A stretch of 64,000 nt of DNA from Chrysophaeum taylorii (GCA_029834535.1 JAQMWT010000057.1:310001-374000), one strand, 5' to 3'. Counted from the stretch's first letter, positions 8,681-20,481 are shown. Numbers and translations are program-made. The notes: generated by a model not told the origin, from the sequence alone.

Positions 8681-11600
8681 ATGTCCGAGATTGAAGATCA
8701 TGCATTCGACGCTCGCTCTGCAAAACACATGCTCTGCATCGTGTTCGCGGCCGCCGCGGCCGTGACCGTTGCCATGATTTTGGCGGCGACCACGGGTTGG
8801 ACTGAGCGCGGCGATCGGGACTTTAAGGCCGCCGACGGAGGACTTCTGGGCATAGGCGCGATGGTGATGCCCGCAACCGCTGTGGGCGTCTACATTGCAT
8901 TTGGGGGAAACTTACTGGAACGGCGCATCATTCGGAGCATGTTCGTGCTGAGCTTTGCTCCGTTGATCGCGATGCTCTCCATCACGATACCGCGGCTCAT
9001 GCGAGACGAGAATTCGAGACTTCGCGACGAGCATAGTCTTTTCGCCTCGTTCGCGGCACTCGCAACCGGACTCTGCTGCATGTTTATGTGGACGTTCGTC
9101 GCCGTCGCCAATGCCTCGCCTCTCGTGCCGCCCGGGACTGCCAGCCACTTCGCAAGTTGTGCGTGTGTCCTTGTCTTGGTTCCTCTCGCATACCTCGTCT
9201 TGTTGTTGACCTGGAAGAATGGCAGGGAATTTTCGCGTTGGTTTGGCAACGCAGAGGAAGACGATGATGCCGACGGCGATGGCACGCCACCCGTGACTGC
9301 CGCTGCTGCACTCGGCGTGATCTACGCGACCTGCCTGGGTATATTGATTCCTGTTTTGCGAGTGAGGGCGGTGGGCTGGGACCTTTTTGATCCAAGCGAC
9401 AAATACGGAACCGGGACTACATTCGTTCACAAAACGATCGCGCGACGATTTCTCAATTCATACGTCGAGTGGCCGTTCGCGTACGCCAGCCTCGTGTGCA
9501 CCTGCTGTGCTTGCACGGCGGCCTTTGCGTTGGTGTCTTCGGGGCCCGCGCCAGTCAGAGTAGCCGTGGCAGTGCTGTTGACTTCCACACCAACTGTGCT
9601 TGTAGTCGCTACGACGATCACCGCGCGCATGGATTCGACAGCCAAGATATGGATCTACGGTACGTGGCAATTCGTCTTGCCAGTCTTCGGGCTAGCGCTT
9701 TTGATGCTGCGCGCAACACTGACACGAGCAAATAAGGCAATTTGGTGGCGAATAATCTCCGTCGCATGTTTTTGTGCAGCTGCCGTCGTCACCATCGTCC
9801 TCTTGATCGTGGCACCCCTCCAAAAGCGAGAGCGTGCCAGAAAATTCGGGATGGCGAGCGAGATAGTCGCTGTGTGCGTCTTTCCATGGTGGCTCGCGAC
9901 GCTCGTCGCTGCTGGCGCAGTTCATCAATCGAGGGGCGGCGGACTTTGTGTTCCGGTGCTTCTTTGCGCGCTGACGACATCGGTCGCCTCGGCGATCGCA
10001 AATTTCGGCAGCAGCGAAAGCGCCCGACTCGAACTTCGGTCGTGTTGGCTGTGGCTATTGCTCCGGCGGCAAAAGAATACGCTCGTCAACTCATCGACGG
10101 TTCATACCAACGTACCGCAGCGCATCGATATTTTCTGGATGATGCCGCACGCGACGCTGCTCCTCTCGATCCTATACTTAAGTTTGAACACAGCAATAGT
10201 GCATCTCCGGATCGGCGGATTTGGGATTCTGCTGGGCTCGGCTACCTTGGCACCGCTCGCGACCTATGGCGGCATTTCACTACTTAGAAAAACAACACCA
10301 TCGTTGTCCGGGCCTTGGTGGCGCACGCAGGAAGCGAAAGTTGTCGCCTCTCCGCTGTGTTTGATCATGGCGATGTTTGTCGTTTATGTTCTCGTCAAAC
10401 GTCGTGTGAGAAGCTTCTTCCACTTCGAACTGGGCTGGGCTGCTGAAGTAAAAGCTGCCGCGTTATGGTGCGTCGTCGCCGTTCCGGCGTCAGTCGCTGG
10501 CTGGCGCCTCGTCGCGTTAGGTGCCTCGGTTTGGCGCACGGGCGCCGTTGCTCGGCCGTTGCCACTCATCTCTGAACGGTGGGGCTACTACGCTGGCTTG
10601 CTCGCCCATCTTGAAGAAAAGATGCATAACGCACCTCCGCTTGGTGAAAACAGTGTGGCGTGCGAATCATCAAAAAGTGGTCAAAAGTTGCCCTCACTAG
10701 GCGCGTCGCTTCGCGACGGCCTAGATTTGTCGACAATTCGTGGCGACGAGGCAATGCCACTGTTCGCATCGCTCTTCTGTCTCGTGTTCCTCGTCCCATT
10801 TGGCGTCTTCGCGCCCCTTGCCTTCGTCACCAAGTTCGGCCCTCTTGGTCTCTCTCATCGAACGGTCATGGCATATCTCGGCTTTGCGGTGATTTTTGGC
10901 GTGACAGTCGTCACCTACGCGTCCAACGCGTCACTTGATCGCATAAAAGCAGAAGAACGGACCAAACGAGCAGCCTTCGAGCTCCGTCTTGCTCTGCGAA
11001 AGCGGCGCGTGATTGTTTCCGCCAAGATTGCACGGCTGTTGCACGAAGCGCGGGAGAAGCACGTACACTACGTCAGTCAGCTAATCAAGAAGAGAACAAA
11101 GAATGGTACGCTGCAAGACAACGAGGTTATAGCGGCAAACGCCGCTGATGTCGCGCTGAGAGACGAGCTAGCAACCTCCGAAACGCGCGTATCGCGCACC
11201 ATTGAGATCCAAAACCGTGACCACAAAGCGACCAAAACCGCATTGCTTGCAGGCGAATCGCCACAGAAACAACGCGTGAACATGCTTCCTAGTTCGAACA
11301 CACGGGGCGCCAAGCACCTAGAGACGTCCTTCGCCGCAAGTGTTGATCTGGGAGAGGAGGATGATGCCGACCACAAAGATCTCGTCTTTTGGCGGAACTC
11401 GAAACATGAAGCCGACTGCATGGAACTCGTGACGCTGGAAGGGATTTTTGCGGAAATTCGACACAATCACGAGTATGAGCTCGAAATCTTGTGGAAAACA
11501 CGGCGCCAAGCTGCTGGGAGACCGAAACATTCGACGATTTCGCAGACGACAGAATGTGCCGAGGAGGAGAACCCGCACAAAATGTTGAAAGTTCTCGCCC

Positions 11601-14341
11601 CGCAATGGTTCTGCAACGTGGAAGGCACATTTGAGAAGAAGCCCTTGACACTTGCCTCATTATTTGGGTGGTGCTGCTTAGAAACGTCACGGCCAAAAGT
11701 GAGCGCGGCACCGTCAACAGAAGCATCCTCTTTGAGCGAGTCAGGAGCAAACTCGACAGACAGCGACACTCCTGCTGCAAATGAGAAAATGAAGCAGCCC
11801 AAGATGGTGAAGGTCGTCCCGAAGAAGGATGACAGCGAAGAGCCATGTGAAGTATGGGTGAAGCTCGCCGCCGTAGCCGAGATGTACGAACACTTGCGCG
11901 TACAGACAAACCGCACGATGATGGACGACGTCAACTTCAATACGCACGACGTCAACGCAGCGATGCGTCGCGTCACTTGGTTCGAGCGCAAATCGCTCGC
12001 GTGCGCGCGTTGGCGCGTGCTCCTTGACATCGTGCCCGCGTTTATGGAGAGGAGCTGGAAATTGAGGGCTCCATCTAAAGAGTCGACTCTTTCCTACCGG
12101 CAGGCTCTACTGCCACGGGCATTCTGCCACTACGCGACTCCTGCGGTCGCGAGCAAGCAACAAGCGGGCATCGACCTTGGAGACTGGCTGGCATTCCTTG
12201 ACGATGCTCGAATCCTCGAAGGCGGAACGAACTTCACTTCGGACCAAAAGCGCTCTGTGAGTCGAAGTAAGGCCGAGCTCGTGTATAAGACACTACCGAA
12301 GAGCGGCGTCAACGCTCGAGGCAATTCAATTGTGACGTATGCCAGCTTCCGCCAGGCGATGCGGCAGACGGCCGCCGTGCTCTACCCAAAAGTCCCTGAG
12401 AGTGATGCCCTAAAGCTCTTGGGGCAAAAGCACGTATTTCCTAACACCAAGCTCGCACCGGCGTCATGTGCGTGGAAGTGGGGTCTCTTGCCGGACCAAT
12501 CGTGCCGCGAACCGGCGCCTCGGCTCCTGGACTTCTTGCAGGTGAAAGCAACCGCCAGGGCGAGTCCCGACGAGATGAAAGCCGTCGCTGCCGCGTTCGT
12601 TGCATCGAAACAGTCCGCGCTCGCAAGGGCGACTGAACGAAAAGAGAGTAGCGCGCCACCACGCTCGTATGGCGCTCGCTGTGGCGATCTTGCTGGAAAG
12701 CTCTACGGGCGGCGCCTCTGCGAATTGCGCCGAAGCGTACTGGATGCGGAGACGTCGCTCGAGCACCTCTCCAGGAACGAGAAAAATCCCAGCTCGCTGC
12801 CTGTGCTCACAGCAACCACAATGGCGCTCCTGTTGTCTAAGAAAGACAGGGGCGACTCGCCAGAAGCTCGAGCACTCGAGGAACTCGAGACCCAGGCTGC
12901 CGCGGAAGAAGCGCAGGACGAAATGCGACGGCACCGCCTCGTTGGAGGCTGCGGCTTCGGTCGTCTTCGAGGTCTCTTTGCCCTCGCCCAGCCCAAAGCG
13001 AATCTCGGCGACGCGCAGATGGAACTTGCGCTCCTCAAAGTTGGCGCGGAAACAACGCTCGCGTCGCATGACCGACCGTCTGACTGGGCGGCAGTGTGCG
13101 ACGAGGTTGTCTTGTCGCTGCGCACGTCGACCGACGATGCGAAGGACCAGGCGGCCGAACGTCACCAGCTCTACGTGTCGCCGAACATAGACAACGCTTT
13201 CGCTGTATTTGAACTCGTCATCGAGGCCGTCTCTTTCGCCACGTTGGCGTTTCAGGGGGCCGGAGCGTATGCGTGGGGTCTTACTCGCTCTTGCGAGCTT
13301 GACGCTGACTGTCCAAAGTCCTCTGAGGGCGACACATCATCGGCAAAAAGCCTGGTTGCCACTATGACCAAGCTCCCACTCATGACGCTTGGCTTCGATG
13401 TCATGGCTCAGTTTTGGTCGGTTTGCGCGTTGTGTGTTATCGTTCCGGTCTATTTGCTCAAGGCAGTCGAGGCTGCGCGCCAGCAACGCATCGGCCTTAG
13501 CCCCGACGGCTCTAAGCTCCACATGTTCACTCCCGGCTGGTGGTACTTTAACAGCATAAAACTTCTTCAGTCGACCATGCCACCGGTGATGACGACGCTC
13601 GTGAACGTTTTGGTCTGCGACAGGTAGTACCACATTGTCTCGCAACCATAAAGTTCATCAACGTTTAGCTCCTGACAGGTGTGGTAAGCGACTGTCGCGC
13701 ATGTCGACAAGATGCGCGTCGCTCTTGCACGTCGCGCAGCTTACCGCCGCGCTCGTGGCTACTATCGCCTACTATCCGGCGATCGCCTACATTCAGGTAT
13801 TGTGGTCGCATCACAAGCTCTCTTCCCGTCTCATACACGTATTTTTTGTGCGCAGCCACAACTTCAGTTCAAATCCAAGGCGTTGGACTTGAAGTTCGAG
13901 CCGTCGTATCTCGTCGTGCTCGCCCAGGGGAAGATGGTCCTCGCCGGCGCCGTCAACTTCTTTTCGGTCGATCGCTACTCTGTCAATTGTGTGAACGCCG
14001 ACGTGACGAGATACATCCTCGTCGAGTCAGTCCAACTCATCATTCTTGCGGGCCTCATCGCCGCCATGCTTGCCTGGCACACATGGCGAACGCAACCCTG
14101 CATCGTCGCTGAGTTCAATACGGTGCGTGCGTGCACCCTCTCTTCCGCCGCCGCTTGCTTGTGGATGAGTGCCACGACATTCGCGCTCCGCCGCTTTGTA
14201 GTCGGCGAGTCGGCGCGCTACTTCGGAATCTTGCTCCTTTTCGCGGTGTTGGGACCCATAGCGTTCATCGCCACACGCGCGGCTCGTCGTATGCTGGTTG
14301 CTTCCGCTGCTGATGCCAAAGTGCAGCCCACTGTGTCATAG
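8681..14341 (+). CDS. Very large multi-span membrane protein with two micro-introns
   Basis: I read three exons: 8681-13623, 13679-13796 and 13856-14341. The introns of 55 and 59 nt have GT and AG ends, and the joined frame is open for 1849 codons with no break. Exon 2 encodes a clear membrane helix (VAQLTAALVATIAYYPAIAY), which supports the model. The N-terminal third (about residues 15-760) has some 15 hydrophobic segments. A soluble middle (about 760-1510) includes a charged coiled coil near residues 765-860. The last 330 residues hold about seven more segments. I recognise no family domain, P-loop, pore signature or protease motif. The architecture suggests a channel, receptor or transporter in the plasma or an internal membrane. 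A prediction ending at the first stop (13627) would lose 207 residues. Confidence 0.75.
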
Positions 14342-14765
14342 GACTAATGCACTGGCGGCGACAAACTGACGAGCAAAAAAAACTGACTGACGAAAATACC
14401 TCGTCTCGCCGCGAACACCGATGAGAACGGCTCGTCGAAGAGCCGTCGGCTGCAAATTGTGGTTGTAGGAAAGTGCGAAAAATCGAACGACCGCGACTAC
14501 CACCCGTGGCACCAGTAAGTATATGCCTGATCCAGTGTCGAACCTCGAGGTGGCAGCTACTTCGACATGCGAAAGCTTCCAGCACGTCGGTCGATCGATC
14601 GTTCTATCTCGGTGTGTCCAATTTGACACATCGGCGCCAAGGAGATAAGTTGCCGTCCACAGACGAGGTGGTGGAGAAGAGACAACCCCCTTTTTTCACG
14701 AACCAATGTAATAATAATAATAATCTCGTACTCTATAATGATAATGCTGGCTTGCTGTGAGCCCA
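14342..14765. other. 3' region between convergent genes
   Basis: The stretch separates two convergent genes and contains an ATA/AAT microsatellite at about 14708-14725. I see no gene in it. Confidence 0.5.
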
Positions 14766-15794
14766 TCACAAGACGGCCTTCTTCTCCGCGTCGAGCAACG
14801 GGACAGTCGTAGAGGGGTCATCAAACATCAGCTTTGGCGAAGAGAGCAGTCCAGTCGCGCCGCCGGGGTGGCCGACGATGTTGGCTGGCTCGTGAGGTAA
14901 GACGCGCCAGACTGCGACGAGATCAAAGAGAAAAGAGCGCGTAGTGATGGTTTGTTGTTTTCTTCCCTCTTCTCCTTCTTCTTCTTCTTCTTCTTGAGGT
15001 CGCCCTCTGTCGACCGCGGCCATGCGAGGTTTGAAGGAGAAGGGGACGAGGGAGGATACGATGGCGAGCTGGAGAAGCGCGATGCGACTGTACCAGGCCG
15101 CGTACACTGCGGAAAGGGACGTGTTCGGGCCAGAAATAACGACCTTGCGGTCTTGGATGGCAATGAGATGGAGCAGGACGAGGCGTATCGTATTCTCTAT
15201 AGTGATCAGGCCGATCAGAATTTTGATCAAGCAGAATTTGGTGCCGATAAGAATTGGGGCCGCGTCGTCGTAGACGCCGACAATTAAGTAGACCAAGCCG
15301 ATGACGCAGACGATCGCCGAGGCCCCCGTGACGAGGAAGATAACCGCGTATGCGACGCGCACGGGAAACACGTCGAGAAACACCCAAAGCAGGAAGACCA
15401 TTATCGGGCGAATGTAGGCGAACTGCCAGACGGCAAGTTCGACGGGTAGCATGGAAACACGCCCGGCGGCGGCCGTCTGCTCTCTGCCGCCGAAGAAGGC
15501 GACGATGAGGAGCAGGAAGCACCGTATTGAATAGCCTTCGAACACGCTCGTCGCGATGTCCACGGGCTGGAAGACTGTGGGATCGACGATGGGCACGATG
15601 TAGCACGACGCGAGAAGTGGAAGGATCGCCGCGCTCCTCAAAGCAAGAATGATCATGGCGTGAAGCTGCGGATTCCTTTCTTCCGCATCGTGCTGAAACT
15701 GAGCGTGCGCGGCGTCAAAGTACGTGACGCACGTCACGGCCCAGCACATTGCGAAAAACGCTGTCGCCACAGCTATACCAACGCTCATCGTCAT
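14766..15794 (-). CDS. TMEM184 / organic solute transporter Ost-alpha-like membrane protein
   Basis: 342 residues with seven likely membrane helices (about 4-24, 45-68, 82-100, 118-140, 148-172, 182-203 and 220-250). The pattern of a first helix, a short loop with a Pro-rich second helix (SAAILPLLASCYIVPIVDP), a KFCLIKILIGLITIENTI block and LLHLIAIQDRKV fits the Solute_trans_a (PF03619) family, whose members act in steroid or organic solute transport or as seven-span proteins of unknown role. A Glu run (residues about 268-276) and a polar C-terminal tail follow. No intron is needed. The family call rests on pattern and is not certain. Confidence 0.6.
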   Translation of the reverse strand: MTMSVGIAVATAFFAMCWAVTCVTYFDAAHAQFQHDAEERNPQLHAMIILALRSAAILPLLASCYIVPIVDPTVFQPVDIATSVFEGYSIRCFLLLIVAFFGGREQTAAAGRVSMLPVELAVWQFAYIRPIMVFLLWVFLDVFPVRVAYAVIFLVTGASAIVCVIGLVYLIVGVYDDAAPILIGTKFCLIKILIGLITIENTIRLVLLHLIAIQDRKVVISGPNTSLSAVYAAWYSRIALLQLAIVSSLVPFSFKPRMAAVDRGRPQEEEEEEGEEGRKQQTITTRSFLFDLVAVWRVLPHEPANIVGHPGGATGLLSSPKLMFDDPSTTVPLLDAEKKAVL

Positions 15795-16684
15795 GGTGCC
15801 GACCGCAAGGTCGAGTACTACAAGAAGTTGCCTGAGGCCTTTCCCTTAGGCGGAGCACCGCGGCAGACGGACCGTGGTCTTGCGTCACTCGTTCGGAAAG
15901 GGTAATAAACTCAAAGGTTCACTCGTTCGGAAAGGGTAATAAACAAGGTTAAACAAGGTTAAAAAAAATCCGATGATAGGCGACGCCTACGCGCTAGTAG
16001 CCTAACCGCCCGGGCGCCGCCAGGGACTCGGCGGCCGGGAGACGTAGGGGCCGTTGGCGTCTCGGTAAGCGTCTTGGCGCTCCCTGAAGTGTGCCTGCGC
16101 GTAATGTCGTTGCTGGAGGTGCACCGACTTCGACATACTGGGGTTTTCGGAGTAAACTCAAATGATAAAGGGCGGAGCGTGCGCTCGATAAAAGCAGCTT
16201 AGAGTGGTGGGTGTCCGAGCGTCGAGCGGAAAGGAGAACTGTGGTGAGTAGAAGGAAGGACGTTCGCACAGCCGGATAAAAGCGGACGGCCAAGCGCTAG
16301 CCTGAATGCGGGAAGCAGCCTAGTAATGCGGGCCTTTCACATGCAGTATGTTTTAGTATTCGTATCTTGAGCAAAAAAGTCCGCTTCATGCTCTTTCGCC
16401 ACCAGTATGTTTTACTCACGTGACATCACAAAACACGTGTACGAAATGTACCAAATTCCCGCAATACAAGGCTGGCAAAAAATGGGCGCGGCTCTTACTT
16501 CGTAAAACGATGGCGTCGTCGTTTTGAGCCAAAACCTTGACACAACAAGGCGCCCGACGCTTCCCCTCCCAACCCGTACCGAAAACGTGGTTCGATTTGG
16601 TGATGGTCTTGACCTCTCAGTAGAACTCGATGAAGTCCCGCAATAAGTTTTCTGCTGGTAGAGAATGTGCTGAGAATGGCCTAA
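15795..16684. other. Intergenic repeats between the TMEM184-like and kinesin genes
   Basis: It contains a direct repeat of about 24 bases (cactcgttcggaaagggtaa and following) at 15884-15909 and 15918-15943, then a LINE 3' end on the minus strand (separate entry). The rest, 16300-16684, shows no gene. Confidence 0.5.
15991..16270 (-). mobile_element. LINE-type 3' end (minus-strand copy) with its trailing repeat
   Basis: The minus-strand sequence of 15991-16146 matches the plus-strand sequence of about 36870-37040 nearly base for base, including the segment that translates as LQQRHYARAHFRELQDAYRD in the other copy. Next to it (16150-16270) lies a block with ggagtaaactcaa and a GC-rich core that recurs at 37081-37170, 42520-42600 and 44085-44230. 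The order of the two blocks differs between copies, so the element is rearranged or composite. Confidence 0.65.
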
Positions 16685-19120
16685 TTAACTGATGGTGCGT
16701 TCGGGGTGGCGCGGGGGTCGGTGAGACGCGGGTGTCGAGCCATTGGTGTAGGGGTGGCGCGCGGCCTCAGCGTCAGCCTGGCGTAGGGCCTCAACGCTGG
16801 CATTGACGAGTCGTCGGAGCGCGGCGAGGTCGCGCTTGGCCGCCTTGACGTTGTCGGTGACGTTGGCGTCGACCGAATCCACGAGGACCGCGAGTTTTTT
16901 TTCGAAGATGGTCTGGACGGCTTTGCGTTCCTTGTCGCGGAGGTCGAGGAGCTTGGCGAGATCGGGCGAGGCTCTCGTCTCCTGTTTGAGCGTCGCAAGC
17001 TCGGCGTCTTTCGCCTGAAGCTGTGATGCTTGCGCGGCGAGGTCGGTGCGGGCTGTCGCGGCGTCGCGCTGGGCGCGGTCGAGGTCGGCGCGGAGTCGGC
17101 GGAGCTCGTCGGCTTTTTTGGAGGAGGGATCGGCTCCGGGGGCGGGCGCGTCGGCGGCGCCGAGGATACCTTCGAGTTGGACGCGCTGGAGGTGGATGCA
17201 TTGGGCTGTCTTTTCGTCGAGTTTGTTCTCGAGGTCCGCCTGGTTTTTGTCGTAGGCGTCGAGCTCGTCCTGGAGCGCGACAATCTGTTCGTCGCGTTCG
17301 TTGAGGCGCTGCGTGAGCGCGATCATGATATCGCGCTGCTTGAGGAGGAGCTGCTTGTAGCGCTCGACCTGCGCCTTTTCCTCGACGATCGACTGGCGCT
17401 CGTGCTCCAAATCAGCGAGGCGGTCGTCGTAGTCGTTGCGCACGAGCGGCTGGGGCTCGGGCGGGGGCGGCGCCTCCTCGGGCGACGGATCGTCGTCGTC
17501 GTCCAGATCGTCGCGGCGACGACGACGAGGATGACTACTAAGATTACTCGCGCGGTCTGGCGAGGCGTGGTAGGCGGCGCCAAATGTGCTGCGGCGCGGC
17601 TCGCGCAGCGTGAGGCCGCCGCCGTGGTCGTCGGTGAAGACGATCTGCGAGGTGAGACGGGCGATTCGCTCCTCGAGCTCGTGCTTCTCTTGCTTCTCGC
17701 GCATGAACTCGCGCGACCTCGCCTCCAAGGCCCGTATGGCGGCCATCTTGTCCTCCTCCGCCTGGCGCCGTCGCTCGTCCAACTCGAGGAGCCGTCGCTG
17801 GTCGACGACGTGCCGGTTTCGCTCGTCGAGCTCGGCGCGGAGTCGTTTGAGTTCTCGCTCGTACTTGCGCAAGAGCGACTTCTGGTCGAGGTCCTGGTTG
17901 ACGCGCGGTTCGTTGGTGACGCTCATCGCGCGCGTCGCGAACTTGAGCGTCGACACAGTCTCCGACGCCGCGTCCCTCGACGGCGAGACGGTCGCCAACA
18001 TGGTCGTCAGGCAGTTCCCTCCCAACGAGTCCTCGAGCAGTCGCGTGAGCTTGGAATCTCTGTAGGGTACGTGGCGCCGCTTCTCGGACAACGCGGCGAT
18101 GACGTTTCCCAAGCTCGACAAACTCGCGTTGATCTTCTTGGACTCTTCGAGGCGGACCCCAGAGGCGCCGGAAATCCTGACGCGCTCCGAGCCCGCCAAG
18201 TCGACCAAGTTGAGCTTGCCGAGAAGGAACGTCTGGCGAACGCGGTCTTCCAGCCGCGTCAGCGCCTCGTCGCGCTTGAGGCCCATCGCGCGCATCGTCC
18301 GCGCAAAGTCTTCCGGAGACAGCTCGGCGCCCTCGTCGTCGACATACACCGAGGCCGACTGCTCGACGACGACGGCGAACACCGCGTGCGACCGACTCGA
18401 GACGTCGTTCATTCGAGTCGCGCCGGTCGCGCGCCGTCTCGACGCGCGCTCCATCAGTTGGTACACTTCGCGCGGCGTCTTGACCACGAGCTCGGAGAGG
18501 CCTTCGACGTACACCCCGCGCTTGGGGTCCTCGCGAATGGGCAACGACGACGTCGACGCGCCGTCGTCGTCCTCCTCGTCGAGCAAGTCCGACACCTGCT
18601 CCTGGTAGATCTGGAGGCACGAGGCCCTCACGAGAAATCGCGTCCGCGCCCACCCCGGTGCGTTTGGCGACGACGACGACGACACGTGGCCGAAAATTTG
18701 CTCGACAGCCCGCGGGATGATTCCGCGTTCGCTGTCGTCGCCGTTGGTCCAGGATCTCCCGTACTGCGTATAAGTCTTTCCGGTGCCGGTTTGTCCGTAC
18801 GCGAAGATCGTCGCGTTGTACCCCTCGAGGCAACTCTCGACCACGGGTCGAGCCGTCGTTTCGTACACCTCGAATTGACTCGCGGATTCGTCGTACACCG
18901 TGTCGAACTCGAAGCTATGGGTGGCTCGCGGACTCAACTCCCCCTCGTCCTCTTCGCTGTTGCACACCGTCACCGTCTGCGTCTCGTGGTCCACGCGCGT
19001 CGCAATCCCGGCCTCGCGCTCCCGGGGAAGCACGGGCCTCACCCTCACGACCACCCTGACGGCGTCGTTCTTCCGCGCCTTGACGATGCGGGGACTCGCA
19101 GTCGTCGTCGTCGCCGCCAT
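16685..19120 (-). CDS. Kinesin with N-terminal motor
   Basis: 811 residues. The motor spans residues about 20-405 with all nucleotide motifs: P-loop GQTGTGKTYT at 109-118, switch I NDVSSRSH at 238-245 and switch II LVDLAGSE at 305-312. The neck and stalk (about 405-490 and 550-770) are heptad-rich coiled coil; a basic patch (HPRRRRRDD) and a run of Pro interrupt them near residue 510-540. The N-terminal motor implies plus-end-directed movement along microtubules, by family knowledge. The tail has no recognisable cargo domain, so the subfamily is not assigned. The gene is intronless over 2.4 kb, and its start codon lies 81 bp from that of the divergent CPBP gene. Confidence 0.95.
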   Translation of the reverse strand: MAATTTTASPRIVKARKNDAVRVVVRVRPVLPREREAGIATRVDHETQTVTVCNSEEDEGELSPRATHSFEFDTVYDESASQFEVYETTARPVVESCLEGYNATIFAYGQTGTGKTYTQYGRSWTNGDDSERGIIPRAVEQIFGHVSSSSSPNAPGWARTRFLVRASCLQIYQEQVSDLLDEEDDDGASTSSLPIREDPKRGVYVEGLSELVVKTPREVYQLMERASRRRATGATRMNDVSSRSHAVFAVVVEQSASVYVDDEGAELSPEDFARTMRAMGLKRDEALTRLEDRVRQTFLLGKLNLVDLAGSERVRISGASGVRLEESKKINASLSSLGNVIAALSEKRRHVPYRDSKLTRLLEDSLGGNCLTTMLATVSPSRDAASETVSTLKFATRAMSVTNEPRVNQDLDQKSLLRKYERELKRLRAELDERNRHVVDQRRLLELDERRRQAEEDKMAAIRALEARSREFMREKQEKHELEERIARLTSQIVFTDDHGGGLTLREPRRSTFGAAYHASPDRASNLSSHPRRRRRDDLDDDDDPSPEEAPPPPEPQPLVRNDYDDRLADLEHERQSIVEEKAQVERYKQLLLKQRDIMIALTQRLNERDEQIVALQDELDAYDKNQADLENKLDEKTAQCIHLQRVQLEGILGAADAPAPGADPSSKKADELRRLRADLDRAQRDAATARTDLAAQASQLQAKDAELATLKQETRASPDLAKLLDLRDKERKAVQTIFEKKLAVLVDSVDANVTDNVKAAKRDLAALRRLVNASVEALRQADAEAARHPYTNGSTPASHRPPRHPERTIS

Positions 19121-19201
19121 TTTCTTTTGGTAGGGCCTATTAACAACGGCGGAAAAAAGACAGACAGACGCAACGGTCGCGCAACGGTCGTCGTACCTTT
19201 A
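19121..19201. promoter_or_regulatory. Bidirectional intergenic promoter region
   Basis: Only 81 bases separate the start codons of the kinesin (minus) and the CPBP protease (plus). Both promoters must lie here or within the first exons. No TATA-like box is obvious. Confidence 0.5.
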
Positions 19202-20481
19202 ATGGCTCCACCACAATCAATACATGAAGCGAGCGTCGTCGCTGTATGCCTCGCTTGGGCCGACGGGGTCTACGGCCTCGCCGAGGCCATCGCCGTGTGC
19301 GGCTTTGCGAGCTCGGTGCGCCTCCAACTCAAGCGCGTCCTGGCCGTGCCGCCTGACGCCTGGCGCCCGCACCTCGCGCTCCGCGGGTGCGAGGTCGTCG
19401 CCGTCGCACGCTACGCCGCGCGACGTGGTGCGCCCTTCGCCGCGCCCCGGCGCAAGCGCGCCGCCATCGCCACGGCCCTCCTCGTCGCCGCGAACCATCT
19501 CGTCTGCGCACGCTTCTTTGGATCGCCGCCGCGCTTCCAGGCGCGCCGCCTCGTCGACACCGCGCTCGCCGCGCCCGTGCTCGAGGAAGCTGTCTTCCGC
19601 GGCGTCGTCCTCGGAGCCTTTCTCGACCGATGCCCCGCCTCGCCGCGCGCCTGTGTCCTCGTCCAGGCGGCCCTCTTCGGTGAGTTTTCCCAGTGTTGTT
19701 TTCTCCGAGCCGATGACGATCCCCCTTTGCTGCTGCCTTCCTATTGACCAAATACGTGAAACCACGACAGCACGGCTCTGACCGACCGAGGCTTAGTGTC
19801 ATTGTCTTTTTCTCGTCGTTCATCTCCTCGTGCGCCAACACTCAAACTGCAGCCGTATTCCACGCATCCAACTGGACCCGTCGTCAGCCCGACTTTGTCG
19901 TCGCGCAAGTCGCGTGAGTATTTCTCATCCAATCGTTGACACGGCCTGCCTCCAAGGCTCGCATGGGTCTGCGGGACGGCCTACGGTGCCGAGGCACGCG
20001 CCCAGGCTTCGCTTTGGACCCCGATCTTCCTCCACGCGATCAACAACGCCGTCTCCGCCGTCTGCTTTGACGACTGGACCACCGTTCGCCGCAAGCCCCT
20101 TCTCGTCCTCTGGGCGATTCTTCTCTACGCAACTCTCGCCGCCATGGTACGTTGCCCTCCACCCCCCCTCCCACCGTGCGCGCCATCGAAGTCGAGGTGA
20201 CGAGCATCCCCAAACTCGCCCATCGATCATTCGGCGCGCGAGAGTGACCTCCACGACGTCCCAAAACGGTCCATCGTGCGTCGTGGCCATATGGGTGTGA
20301 GCGTCGCGGCCTTCGACTCACCGCCTCGCCCGTAATTGTTGACCACACACGTGTTGTGCCTTCTTAATTATTACCTTCGCAGGCTTTCAAAAAACTACAC
20401 CGACACGAACCTCAATCCCACGCACCTACTCCCGGCGAATCTCGGGGACGCATCGCGGATAGTTGTAATAAAACCTCGTAG
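19202..20481 (+). CDS. CPBP (CAAX protease / bacteriocin-processing) intramembrane metalloprotease, four exons
   Basis: I read exons 19202-19679, 19853-19913, 19957-20146 and 20383-20481, all with GT-AG introns (173, 43 and 236 nt) and a continuous frame of 275 residues. Exon 1 encodes the first metal-site motif, Glu128-Glu129-x3-Arg133, in VLEEAVFRGVVLG. The tiny second exon supplies the second motif (FHASNW, FxxxN type with His163). The third exon supplies the third motif (LHAINN, HxxxN). These three pieces are the complete ABI/CPBP catalytic set, which strongly confirms the introns. Family members cleave within membranes, for example prenylated CAAX ends. The last exon encodes a short polar tail and is the least certain part; reading through donor 20147 would instead stop shortly after. 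Confidence 0.8.

Noticed and set aside
17030-19747. A 905-codon open frame on the plus strand across the kinesin gene
   Set aside because: It is the GC-rich antisense shadow of the kinesin. Only its last part, from the ATG at 19202, is a real exon (CPBP protease).
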